64,000 nt of DNA from Litomosoides sigmodontis (Eukaryota; Nematoda; Chromadorea; Rhabditida; Onchocercidae), in assembly GCA_963070105.1 (NCBI GenBank), contig OY718805.1:6196001-6260000 (forward strand), written 5' to 3'. Position numbers and translations under genes: made by a program. The notes beneath the pieces were generated by a model, which did not search any database, had not been told where the DNA came from, and was given only the letters and a program-made list of their open reading frames with translations. The number at the start of each line of letters is the position of its first letter. Position 1 is the stretch's first letter. This document shows, one piece after another, positions 1 through 12,900 of this stretch.

Positions 1-1
1 T

Positions 2-1617
2 CTTAAATTCATCTACTTTGTGGAAAATATCGGTCTTGTGGATTCGCTTTTTGAAGGTAAAAAAGGCTTCATTATCCGCAGACAATATTGATCCAAAATT
101 TCTAGTAAAGATAGTTTATGTTTAAAAAATTCATTTCTTTGATGTTTGTAGTACAAATTGTCTAACATGTAAGAACTCACATATTTGTTCAGATTCGTTC
201 ACGTCACTTGCTGCTTCGGGAAAACCATTCAGCAGATGTGGAAAATGCCGACGTTTTATGAAACTTGTTGCTTCTAAACCACAACGTTTGCACTGTCCAA
301 ATTGTCAGGTAATTAAAAGTGTAAATTGGTTTTGACGAAGATAATAAAAAGAAACATTTTCCATGTTTTTAGGACACATATTCATTGCCTTCTGCCAAAG
401 ATGGGTTATTGAGACTTCATGGTGAAAATAAGTGCCCTCTGGATAATTTTGATTTGATTTACTGGCAAGGTTCTGGAGGTAAGTTTTCTTGTTGAAAGTG
501 TGGATGAATCTTTAAAAAAAACTAACTTTAAGAATAGTATATTATTCGGTTTTCTGTTCTACATCTTTATTAGAACTTTGCAAGAAAAAGTGAATATCTG
601 GGTAGATGTTAATGGTCATTCACAAAGGAAAATTTTACATACGGAAATTGAATAAATGAACAGGTAGAAGTTAAAAATAGAAGAACAAGAATATTCATCT
701 GCGTAATATTTGTTGTATTTACAGGAAAATTGTCTATGTCATATGCGCTTTGTCCTTATTGTTATAACAATTCGCCTTTTGAGGAAATGAGGAAAGGTTC
801 AGGTTGTCACGAATGTCCCAATCCCGTGTGTTCTCATTCGTTCTTGTAAGTTGCATTAGCTATATAATGATGAGAAGGCATACGATAATATTGTGCTTGC
901 TGCAGCTCGCCGATTTAAATCGTACAAAAGTTGCTTAAGTTGATTAAGTTGACTATAAGTTGGTTTTTCATGATGTGGTGAAGGTTCTTGAGTTTTTGAT
1001 TTCTAGAACACTTGGAGTGGTACAGTGTCCTCGTCAGTGCAGTGCTGGTAAGGGGATATTGGTATTGGATCCACAATCCGCACCGAAGTGGCGTGTTTCT
1101 TGTAACAAATGCTCGGCTGTTGTAGTTGTCTTCGAAGGCGCACTGCATGTTAAAGTTCTTACTAAGCAGTGTGAAGATTGTGGCGCACAGCTGTTTTTCG
1201 CTGAATACAAGGTAATACTGTGCACGACATGCTGCCAAAGCATTGAAATCTTTTGCTGAACGCAAGTCAAAAAAAATTTTTTTAGGATCCTACTTAAGAA
1301 ATTTCGATTTAAAAATTGGCATAATGTACTGCTCTGAATGAATGATTAGGTGTTTGTTATGAGCGGTTTCTGTTTCTACTATGCTATAGCTTCAGAAATC
1401 CACATCTAGGCATTTGCAGGAAAAATTTGTCTTGCCAGACGAGAAAACGACGTATAGAGGTTGTGTTTTTTGCGACAAATCCATTTCACATCTGGTGAAT
1501 TTGAATCATCTATATAGCGGGGAGCAACCTGTTCAACGGCGACATATTAATAGGAGACAACAGCGCACAGGTGGCCCACCGATGAAAAGTCGCAGTCGAA
1601 TTACACCGAAGAAATGA
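2..1617 (+). CDS. top3b: DNA topoisomerase 3-beta, C-terminal part (5' truncated)
   Basis: Exons 2-56, 193-308, 373-478, 725-845, 1007-1211 and 1396-1617 join in frame into about 274 residues ending at TGA 1615-1617. The product is the C-terminal part of a type IA topoisomerase that relaxes DNA and, in animals, RNA. Sequence signs are FVENIG near the start, then GKPFSRCGKC, HCPNC, CPLDNFDL, LCPYCYN, ILVLDPQSAPKW and GCVFCD, which follow animal TOP3B in order. Several CxxC pairs form the zinc-ribbon region. The catalytic tyrosine and toprim domain lie left of the window. The tail after GCVFCD is short and basic (Arg/Lys/Gln-rich) and lacks the long RGG box of vertebrate TOP3B. All five introns have GT-AG ends. 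Family identity is firm; topoisomerase 3-alpha is less likely because of the GILVLDP and GCVFCD blocks. Confidence 0.93.
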
Positions 1618-3260
1618 TATATGATTTTGTAAATTCAGATGTGTTATTTTGTTGAGCTAAATTAGTCGTATACTATTAATTGGTTTGGTTGTATTGCCAG
1701 CTTTATTTCAGTTATTTTAACTTTATTTAATTTTCAAGTTGAGTAATGTTCTATTTGTTATTTTCTTTCCTAGCTGTCGTAGAAATTGCTGAGATGGTGA
1801 GTGGTGGGCACCATGTGTCCCTTAATTTTGAGTGGCGCACGAGAACTGTAATAACTTGTCGTTTTTCTCATATGCTTATTCTTGCAGAAATCGAAAACAT
1901 TAATTTATACATTTTCTGGTCTTGTGATTTGTTAGCTTGAAAATAAGCAAAAATTTTTGTGTTCTTTTCACACATCTTTGGGTCCTCGAGAGCCTTCAAT
2001 GTTTTATTTTTTGCATTTATAAATTTCGTTTTGTTAATTATTACAATCAGATAAATCTTTGTACTTAGGCTCTTCTTTCCTTATGCAAGATGGACGCAAA
2101 TCATAAAGAAATTATATTTGTTTAATATAATATTCACAAATCAGTTGGATATTCAACAAACAGCGCTGATAATAAAAAATATGAAAGAACATAGTGCTGG
2201 CAACCTATAAATGAAGTTAATTTGATTTGAGGCAACGACACTTGCATTTTGTTCGCATCCAATTGTTGTTTACAGCATTTCGGAATAGAAAACGTTGAGA
2301 ACTATAAAAATCACAGCAATAAGTGAGGCCACAAACACACACGCAGTACAAAGTAAAAGGTTTTAATGATTGGATTGGAAATGAAAGAAAGAAAACAGTG
2401 AAACAGAAAACAGTGTTTTTGAAAAGTCATCTTTCAGGTGAAGGCAATGGTAAGTAATTTGCTATGTTCGATTCTAAATTCCTCATCTTTGAGGATCATC
2501 TTTATTTTTGCTTCACGTAACTTTCAAATCTCAAGCAATCGCATCATATGTACATCTACAGACATCCATAGAGTCAAAAGAATAAGAGAGAGAGAGGGAG
2601 GGAGAAAGAAAAAATGAAAAACTGGAACGATATTTCAAACTACAGAAGGAAATTAAAAAAAGAAAGAAACAGACAACAAACACGCAATCGTTCCAGAACC
2701 AGAAAGACGTCGGTGTGAGAATTACGCGCACTTTAAGTGCATGTAAATTTAAAAGCAAAAAAAAATCTGACTTGTTTATTTTATGGATAAATGAATTATC
2801 ATGGACACTTTACTCAGTACAAGTTAGTCTAGCTGACGACATTTGGCTATTTTTTCAGTGCAATTTTGTATTTATAATTGAGCGCTTTAGTAAGCAAAGC
2901 TATGAAGAAAGTGAGGGATGCTTTCCACAGTGCTACTCTACAAAGAGCCTGGAATTTCTCGAAATAGCACAGAATGAATTAATTCCGTTAAGCCTTACTA
3001 CATACAATTACCTGCATATCATAGATATTTGGTCCTTATCGAAAAATCACTGCTAACAAAATCGAAACGAAATATATTCAATTTAGAATTCAAATGTCCT
3101 ATTAAACATGCTTTGCTTTCCTTTAATCAGTTTTTTTGGCTAAAAATGACTTCATAAGAGACGAAACCAACGTGCCAATTATCGGAAATTGATGAAGCTC
3201 GAAACATTTTCCGAGGGATTTAATTTTTAAAATTCAAAACTAAATTTAGCTGCAGAATAG
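1618..3260. other. Intergenic region between convergent TOP3B and LIN-42 genes
   Basis: The two genes converge here. There is a short purine-rich run at about 2586-2620, and otherwise AT-rich sequence with short uninformative reading frames. The 64- to 113-codon frames in this interval show no recognisable domain and no convincing splice structure. Confidence 0.6.
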
Positions 3261-6200
3261 TTAAAATGATGTTGTTTCCTGGAGCAACATTAACGCATCA
3301 GTGGCTTCCTTGACTGGTGAAGTAGCAAGCGGCGAATGATAACGCTTTTGCTCTAACTGTTGCTGCGCCCGCTGAGCCATATTTATCAGTCGTGCGGCAC
3401 AAGTTTCGCCGGCTTCTTCAGGCACACTGTTATTGTAGTCAGCGGTTGGGCACCGTTCCGGACCTGTTTCCATCAGATTTCCAGTAGACAAATAACGGTG
3501 TGTGGACTTTGCTGATGACAATGCTAACTTATTAGATTCGAGATACTGTCCTTGTTGATGCGGTGCTGCTGTTAGCGCGGTTTTTATGACGGAACGGTAT
3601 TGCTGCTGAGGTTGTTGTTGCTGTGCGGAAAAGTGTCGTTCAATAGTAGCGGATGTTACCGTTGTTATTCCTATTGCTGAATGCGTTTGTTGAATGTTTC
3701 CAGACAATGACAAGTTGATAGGTTGTTGTGATATGTCGCGAGGTAATTTTGGAGTACTAGGAAATGGAGATGGCGCGATGCCGGGAAGCGGAACAAATGC
3801 AGATCGACGTTCCTCAATTGGTAATGGAGGTGGTAATGGTACCGATGTAATCTAAAAATATAGTACAATATGGTTTAAATAGATATTACTAGCAGAGAAA
3901 ACTCTTGAAGAGCAGATCTATCAGTTCCTATATTTGAGTTTGTTATCTAATAAATACTGTATTCTACGGGTGAGAAAATATTTCCGAGATTTTCACCACA
4001 ATTAATGAAAGCTTACTTGAAAATTTTTGCCTGGCGGTGGAGGGGGGTTTGGTCCAAGACTTCTGTAATAATCATCCTTGTTCATCAGTGACCAACAATC
4101 AGATCTCGGTGAAGGAAGAGTAGCTGATGCACTCTGTGTTACTGCTGACCTTTGACTGCTTTCTCGGAAAATTTTCGAAGACACCGGCACAACAAATTCT
4201 GTTTGCTGCAAGAGAAGAGAAATTTGTATTTGAAGAGTTCTTGGAAATATTTAGATGTGAGAGTGAATTATGATGTCATTTATGATGTCTTTCTTGTTAG
4301 TCACATAAGCAAGGATGAACCTGAATGGATCTTTTTAGACCAAGTCGTTTTTTCCACGTATCGCGATACTCTTGTTCCCATTTTCGGGTGTGCTGTTGCA
4401 GGAGCTCCCTCGTAAGGGGCATGGCTGATGCTGCCGCTGTATGCGTAGGAACTCTGCATTTCGATATACATTGATTGGCATATACAGCTTACATATCGAT
4501 GTGATAATTTCTGACTGAATATTTTAATTTTGTCCTGTCCTCATCCTATCTGACTGAATATTTTAATTTTGTCTCTACTGCTAAGAGAGTTTCAAGTTAA
4601 CTTTTCGGTGATGCTACCTATTGTCATCTTCCTGTTCCGGCACGGGAAGTGGACTTTTTGAATCTTCTGATGGTGCTAATTTCGATGATGAAATGTTTTC
4701 GGGTGTTGCCTCGATGGTTATCGATGCCGCAGCTATATCCCCTGTGCGTTGCTGACTCTTCAACAGTCGATGTACATTTTCCAAGCAATTAATCTGAAAT
4801 CAGAATTTCAAATTCTCATTTGCTTTACTTATCAAATTTCATCCTTTCTTGATGACTTCTTCAAAGAACAAAATGCTACAAAGAACCTTCAAGAGTTGAG
4901 CTAGTTTCTTCATTATAAAAATTTGCCACTTTCTCTAACCTCATAAATAAACGAAATAAATTATACAATTGATACCTGGTTATATGTCAAAGGTATGGCA
5001 TTACAGCAGTTTACTGAAGAAAGATCAGTTGGATTAACTGGAGATCGACAAGCATCAGCAGTGGGTGCCAAATACTTTAACAAAAAATAACTTATAAATT
5101 CAGTGGTTTTTGAAAGTTTCGTTGTCATTGTTTGATTTTAGAAGTGACGAAATGTGGCAACTCATGCCGTACAATAGGATGAAAAAAATAACCTTATTTC
5201 CGGAACTTCCGGCGTTTACCACGAATGTTTCGATAAGATTATCAATGTAAGTGCCGAGATGTGCACCGGACGATTTCAGCTCAATTGAATTTGAGTTCTT
5301 TTGATGTGCAATTGGTGCTGCTTTGTACCTTTCATCCCTTATTAGTACTCTTGGTTCCTGAAGATAAGCACGAGTGAATATGCTTCCTTTGTATGCTTCC
5401 AACTTTGGCATTAATTAGCAAGCCATAATTTATGCATTTATCCGGATAGTTAAGATGAATATGCTGAATTGTTATAATAAATAGTATAGATCAAATTTTG
5501 AACCTTATTCAGTATAGCAGTAATTTCGGATTCAATATTACGCACTGTTAACTCATCCAACGTAGTAATAATACGTGGCGCACATGGTTCAGCTAACACA
5601 TCCGCATTTCCTATCGGTTGTTCATTTAACGTATGCCGTCCAATCACATTATCCACTTTATGAGTCCACGGATTCCAAAATGCAAACCATTCCGAATTGG
5701 TATGAATTATGCTGCCATTAAATGCAATCCATCTCAAACGACGCTGTCGAACTATTTCGTTCCGTTGAATGCTCACTAAACGAATAGGTTGCAATCAGTC
5801 AATTTACTTCAATTGTCCTTCGAACTATACTTTAACAATCTATGGCACTTTTCTGTTGAATTAAGATTAAACCTACAGGTTGCATGTATCTGCTTGATTT
5901 GCGCCATATCATAGGGATGCAAAAGAAACAATATCGACTGATTTATCACTTCACCCGGCAAATAACCAATGTAGTTGGCTGCTCTACAAATATCATAATT
6001 TCCCATTTGAATAAGGATTTAGCTTTCAATAATCTTACTTAGAAAATTGAAACAAAACTTACGATGGATCAAAATAAGTAAGTGAGCAGGAACTCGTATG
6101 ACGTGTGGAGAACACAAATGTGCTTAATGTTTTCGATGGACCAAATGCGCTTTCCAGTTCCAGTACATGAATATGTGTCGATATTGCGCCTCCATGACCG

Positions 6201-9200
6201 GAACGTTTGTACTCGCATAGTAATTCAAAAGCTTCACTGCTAAAATTTAACTCTATTTCATTCATTCAAGATCACAAATCCATTTTGCTACAATGCAATA
6301 TTCCTAAGTGTATTTCTTCATGTACAGATCTTTTCTTTCACTTCTTCATATTCTCTCTTTCCTTGGCGGAAATTGGTGGAACTGCCAACGATACTTTATA
6401 CCAGTTAAGTTGTTAAGGGAAGAAATACACTTTGTGATTCCAAGCTTAACCTCATAAGCTGTGTCGAAACATGAAACTGCTTAACGAAGGAACTACAAAT
6501 TTCATTACAACTTAATTTTTTAACACAATAATTTAATTCAATCAGTTTAATTAATCCATGAAATAAATCTAACTCATCACTAAAAAAAAACTTGCTTCGT
6601 CCCTTGAAACGTGAATGTAAGTTTTATGAAAACACCAAATTTAATTTTTCAACATTATTTTCGTCATTGATAGATTGGACTGATAGATGAAACCTAGATA
6701 TTATTGTCAGTACTGTGAGAGTGTCAGGGAATGGATGAACTATGAGATGGCGTATGATTCGAGGTGACAGTTGGTGACCGTCGGGTACTGGCAGAACCAG
6801 GCGAGTGCTCTCATTTCCGTTTGATGTACTCTTCATTGTAACACTAATATCACTTCCTTGCAGTCTTTATCACCCCAACCATTTCGTAATTTCGTCATTA
6901 TCTCTTCTATCAGCTTATAGTTACCACATCTTCCCATCAGTACAACAACCGCCACGGGATAATTTCAACGGTAACGCCATTTGCGTGAGCATTACACCCA
7001 CGATATCCTCCCCCCTTCCTAACATTCATTTTTCAATTTTTTCTTCTTTCGAAAATTGCCAAGTGCACTATTGCTATTATTCGACGGCAATTAATTTTTT
7101 CCTCTTAAATTTTCAAAAAATTAACTTCAAAGAACATGTCCCCTGACCGATAATAAATGAAATGTCATCTTTCGTCTTCCAGCTGTCCTCTTGCCATTCA
7201 AACCATCTTTCTGTGTTTGAAAATTGAAACCTCTCCACTTTCAAATGATACAATTTCAGCGACACAACGATCATGATATTAACAACTTCATCATCATTAT
7301 CAACTGCTATTCATATGGCTCCTAGTGACATCAGCACAAGCACTACCTACTTTTATCACAGCATTGCCAATACTTCATCACTTCCTCAAGGAGATGGAAA
7401 AGCATAGCTACCGCTGCTATTATTTACTTGAATGAATAAATTATTACGAATTGTTAGAATTGAATAAATTAAATGTCGGCAACGAGACTTATGAGGGCAA
7501 GAAGTGAACTTTTAAGTTGATTCAGAGCAGCACTTCAAGGGAGATACGCATCGTAGATGCGTATGTGTTGCTGTGTTTTGCATCAGAAGATCCTTTTATT
7601 ATTGAAGAAAAAAACAATGTGACACACTTGTTTTCTTTGTCCAAAATAAAAACCGAAGGAAGAGAGAGGAAAGATTACCTGCCAACGAGACGTGTAAGAA
7701 TTTTTTTCTTCTCCACCGAATCGTTATAAGCACCAGCAAGCAGCGCTTGTCGTCCATAAAGCGCTACCAAATCCAGAAAAGAGGCTCCGCAACACAAACC
7801 CTACAATTTGGAATTTATTCAATTTAATCCAACCAAAAGTGTGTAAGTCTCACTTCTTCCAACTATCAGAAGTGAATAATTAATTTTCATTAAAATGCTT
7901 CTGCTAACTCTTTTTCACAATTTTCTGCATTAAAAGAATGGATTTCGTAAAAAAAAAAAGTGTGTTGGGAATTCGAAGTTCGTTAACTTAAAAATTCTGT
8001 AAAAGCAATCAAATATACGGACGTCAATACTGTTGATTTCCTTCGAAGTCACTTTCTGGAAGTCAGTAATTCGACCATCCGGCAGACTGATATTTGCAGA
8101 AAAAATATGTCGGCGGGCAAAATCGACATTTGGTGTCCAGGTATCGTCACTAATATGTGTTATACTATCGAGAGGTGAATCAGGCCAAGAATGAGGTGGA
8201 CTAAGGCCGGGATTAGTAACCTCACCATATACTGGCGTCGTTCGTAGCTTAAAAGTAATTTTACAAAATCGATTCTGAATAGCACAGACGGATACATTTC
8301 GGATAACTGAAGCAGTGTGATTACATTAACTAGAGAAAATTTTGTGGTAATAAAACGAGCCAAAGTATTATTTTTTTGGATAATTTCAAAAGTTTTACAA
8401 TTGCATATTCATTCCATCGGGGAAATTCAGAATTTTTGAGTGAAAATATAGCTACTACAAAATTTTAATTATCAGAAACATTTACTCCGTTATTTTACTA
8501 ACTGACAGTGCAATGAATGCAACAAATGGCTTTTCACGATTATTCTACATGAATTTGCTTGATGTTCGCATAGTTTAAAAATGTGCGATTTTAGAGGACA
8601 TCTTAAATAAGGTTTATTATTTTCTGCTTATAAGTATCATGTGAAGCGAGAATTTAAGAAAGAAGCAGCGCTTCAAGTTAAAGGAGTTAATAGGATTCAA
8701 GATAAATCAAAGAGGTTATACGAAGAAAGTGAAACTGGTTGGATATGAAACCACGAATGGATTGAAGGGCAAACCATGGAGTCGGAAGCGGAATCGGAAG
8801 GCAAAAGATACCAATTCAACAGCTTTGTCGAGAACATCGATTGTTCCTAATTTCTTTTCAGGATTCACTGGTGGTATTCGCTCCGCAATCAAACGCTTAA
8901 TTTGACGGAGGTAGTGCTGCAATACGGGAAAGTAAACCGTCGTTAATCACTGATGACTAATAATCCTTCTGAGTGATAGAAGTGCGATGTTTTAATTAAG
9001 GATTAAATGCAACTAATTAATGCATGTTGTTTCCACTGCTTCATTGAGGCTGGTGGCTTAATTTTTTTGGGTGAGTCAATCTTTTCTTTGCGGATTGTTG
9101 TAAATTAATAAGATTGGATGAATTGATGGATAACTTGCAACGTTAGAAAAATAACGCGGCAGACGGATGAGGAAGACCTAAGGAGGAGGCTGATGCTTCG

Positions 9201-9929
9201 TAGATTTGCATCTTTAAAATAGAAAAGAGCAGTTTAGATTTGTAAAGGAAAGGAAAGTTGGTGGGAGAAATTAGCAAACAGGAGCATAGAATGCTATGAA
9301 AAATGTTGCATTAATTAATCAGTGAGCTGAACTGTTCTAGATTACTTGCAGGGACCGTCTTAAGGACATGAAAATTAAACCAATATTTTATTCAGACTGT
9401 GTTCATTTGACCAAATTTTTTTCTGCAGCAATATTACATCAAGGTCACGGAATTGCTCTTGTACGAATTCTGTTGCACTTTTGACCTCGCGTGTAAAAAT
9501 AGAAAATTTTTAAAACTTCTTGCATATTTTATACAAACCACAGCGTTACTTCTCAGAAAAATGATGCAAATAACTCCGCTACTAAGTTGAGAAGTTTCTT
9601 TTATATACATACTAATTTCGAAAGGGTCAAATTGCCATAAATTCCTGACTTCAATCAGAAGATGATAAAATCAATCTGATCTTTGAAACAATGAAGTTTG
9701 ATAACTCATTACTTTATTTTCGCATTAATATGCTTAACACTGATGCCAGAGGTATTCTTAAGGCACTATCATATCATTCATCCAGACTTATATTGCAAAT
9801 AAAAAATTGGAAATTTTAAAAACTTTAAAAGAAAATTCATACTTGCAGGCGTTTTCGTCGAATTGACTTGGAGGATTGTGGAACAGATTGATTTGTTGAT
9901 GACTGCGCAGGATGGTGCTGATGTAACAT
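3261..9929 (-). CDS. lin-42: LIN-42 / Period homologue (PAS protein of the heterochronic clock)
   Basis: Exons on the - strand, 5' to 3': 9843-9929, 8812-8916, 7988-8306, 6063-6239, 5877-5983, 5504-5775, 5193-5357, 4976-5074, 4618-4793, 4321-4453, 4017-4205, 3261-3851 (stop TAA 3261-3263), about 805 residues. The first two exons give a basic RRKRLQ followed by IKRLIAERIPP and LGTIDVLDKAVEL, like the bHLH-like segment of Period. A PAS-type region follows: TRHTSSC, GYLPGEVINQ, LHPYD, NPWTHKV, VIGRH, which align in length with Period PAS-B. Next come LTYNQINCLENV (SYQ-like motif) and PLTRELLQQHTRKWEQE (LT-like motif), known in nematode LIN-42 for casein kinase 1 binding. The tail is Pro/Gln-rich. 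LIN-42 paces larval moulting and represses heterochronic microRNA genes. The exon 2 to exon 3 junction does not keep frame, so a small exon is probably missed; the start ATG is a best guess. Confidence 0.88.
4510..4573. repeat. Tandem 39-bp duplication inside a lin-42 intron
   Basis: A perfect 25-bp block at 4510-4534 recurs at 4549-4573, a 39-bp period, within the intron between the LT-motif exon and the SYQ exon. It begins TCTGACTGAATATTTTAATT. It looks like a recent local duplication with no coding effect. Confidence 0.85.
6240..7987 (-). other. Long intron of lin-42
   Basis: This 1.75-kb stretch lies between the exon ending at 7988 (phase 2) and the PAS exon starting at 6239 (one base completing the codon), so the flanking phases agree. 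Open frames of about 70-113 codons occur on both strands but show no domain. An additional alternatively used exon cannot be excluded. Confidence 0.5.
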
Positions 9930-12900
9930 AAAGGATTCAGATGGAGAAGCTTTTTAGCGACAAAACATCAAAATAGAAGAGGAATTTATTGAGTTCGACG
10001 GTACGCGTATTGCCTATTATTGCTATTAGTACTTTCGATGTGGTCGCTGAATCATTGAAGGTGCCGTGAAGCACGCAACTGAAGGGACAACGAATGCTTC
10101 CGCGACGATGAAGCAGCAGCACAGTAAAGCTCTGAAAATATTTCCATTTAAGGAATTTCAACTCCACTTTATAAAGCAAAAAATTCACTGGTAAAAGTTG
10201 TAGTAAAACAACTGAAGACTGCAGAAGATTGCAGTAAAATAGAGGATGGAAAAATAAAGCGAAGTCTGAAGTTCAAACTCTAAAATAGCAGACATTCCGC
10301 TTACTTAAATTGGATGGGAAAGATAGCATCAAGACGAAAGGAAGCAACGCATTTCTAAGAGTAACAGTAAGGGAACTGTTGACTTCAAAATTTAGAAAAT
10401 GAAAATGAATTTCGGTAGAAATGTTTGCACTTAGCGTTTCCAGCTGCAATAATTTAATTGAGAGATAAAAAAGTATTCAATTTCTTAGATATTTCAGAAA
10501 AACTTCAGAAATTCCAAATTTTCAAACACTATTTAGTAAAAATTCCGAACTGCAACACTGAATCGGTGAAAAAGAGCAGAAGTAAGAGAGCAACGGTGCC
10601 CTCGTTGATAAGCGCTGAAACGTGTTTACGTCAATTCGAATAATTTACATCCATGAAAGCATTCTTGTATGTAAATACAAATACATGAATTCCATCCAAC
10701 AATTATTCCACAAATCTTCGAATATCTTCACTGCTTCTGAAGGCCTACTTAATTGTTTCAAATTTAGAATTTCATAAAACTCAATGATTGCTACATTTTA
10801 GATTCACACAAGCGAGCATTCAATTTGAATGGTTCTTCTCGATCTGTGTGATACGGATCGATGGATCAGTTAAGGAACTTATAATTACAAGATAAAACTG
10901 CTTCTTGAAAATCATAACGAGCTGTCCTAACAATTTTTCGTAATTCAATTATCACTACTGTTAACTGAAAGCATTTTAAATCAGAGCCCAAAGACATTTT
11001 ATGTCGAAGTGAAATTTTAAATTTAAAGAAGATATTGAAAAAAATTGAAGCGTATAATTGTCCATGATATGAGCCCCGCGGTCTAGCACGTTATCCATAC
11101 CAGAATGATCGGTGTATTCGAAGGAACATGACAAATGTGCGATTGAGAAGGCGGCCGCAAGGTGGGATGGATACATAAGAGGGAGGGGGAATGAGGACGT
11201 ATCATGTTGCGTCTAAGGAAGGCTTGAAGGACCTATCTCCGCTTACTCGTCCGTCCCTTTAACCGATGGAAGGGGTGCGCCTGACATAGTGCCACTGATA
11301 CCAGCCTAACGGTCGCTGACCGGTCGTACTGGTCGTTGGGATGGTTGGTTTGCGAATGTAAATGGCGGAGGAGTGAGTGTAAGATGAAGATGACATAGGC
11401 TGGGAGTACCTAGCACGACGAGGAAGCTCGCCCTGGTTCCCGTTCAGTTCAATTTAGTTCGGCCACTGCTCTCTAAGCACTCGTCTACATGTCTCCCCTT
11501 GTCACCTTCGACGGGAAGGGACAGCACGGGATAGAGATGGGGTCCTTCCGTGTCAGTGTTCCACTCTGTCCTGCATCTACTTGTGTGGGCGGCAGGACGA
11601 AGCTGTTTCAGCCTGGCACCACGTCCCGGTTTTATCTCTCTGCCCTTCCCCTCCGCTCATTCTCCTTGCTTCACCAATTTTCATGGATTCTATTTTTGGA
11701 TAGGCATTACAACGAAGATTCATCCTGATACACCCCTTCCCTTCTAGGTTAAGGCGGAATATTTAGTAAGGCGGAATATTTCAGATCCGAAATCATTGAT
11801 GTGATGGATCATCTGTTGAAATCCACAACAGTCCATGACATTATGGTTTAAAAATTAATATAGAAGAATATACAAAGTCACAAACTTATAGAAAATGAAA
11901 GACTAGCGATTCTAGTAAGCCTGAAAGTGGAGAGATTCGAATTTGTTACTTTTGTGGGAAATGACCAGTCCCGTTACACGCATGGTATTGCTATTATGAA
12001 GACCGGCTGCTGTCTACGCCGGCAAGTGCATAACAATAAATATAAAACTGTATACATATTTTTTGCAATGTAATACTATTAACGATCAAACGGCAGCGTA
12101 TTTCATTTCTGAAGTGAAAAGATAAATTGCGGCGCAATAGGTTAATGAGTTGTCGTTGAACAGAGACTAATTACATGTGGTAGTATTGCTTTAGTTTCGC
12201 CTATTCATTTAGGTTTCCGTCAATGTTTTGTTTTAAAATTTATTTCATCATCATCTCTTCATATTTTAACAACTTGCACTTATTACTGCAATATAATCAA
12301 AAGGAATTTGATTAAATCTACAACGTCTACCATTAACGTACTAGCGATAACAAAGTATGTATTAAAACCAACATTAGTTATATCGAATATCCTTCTCAAA
12401 CTATTCATTTCCGAAGTTTCAAAAAAATATTCTGCGACCTTTATAGCGCATAAATTTTGGAGCATTAACGTTTGAAAAATTCCTCATGCACTCATGTACA
12501 CGTGGCACGTAATTTACCATAGTTGCTTTTCATTACTTGGTTAACAACTAATTGATCATCTGTAGTTTGTGCTTTTAAACGTCGATGTCTGCCTGTAAGC
12601 TTGCCTAAATATTCATTTCATTCCGCAAACAAACCTGGATTTTCAGCTCTGTGAAATACCGTCCTTCTGCCTCTACTAAACGAAGGAATAAAACAAATCT
12701 TACCGTACGTCCTTTCTCACTGCTCTTTGTGGTACCACGCCGTACCGCTTATTTTTGCACCCATGAAGCAGCAACAATAAATGAGATGTAAACAACAGTC
12801 ACTTGTTTTATTTCAAAAGAAATTACAGGTCTCTTCAAGTTTATAGTTTTTCAAATGAGGGAAAAGGGATGAACTGAAGTGTTGCAAAGCTTTTCTAAAT

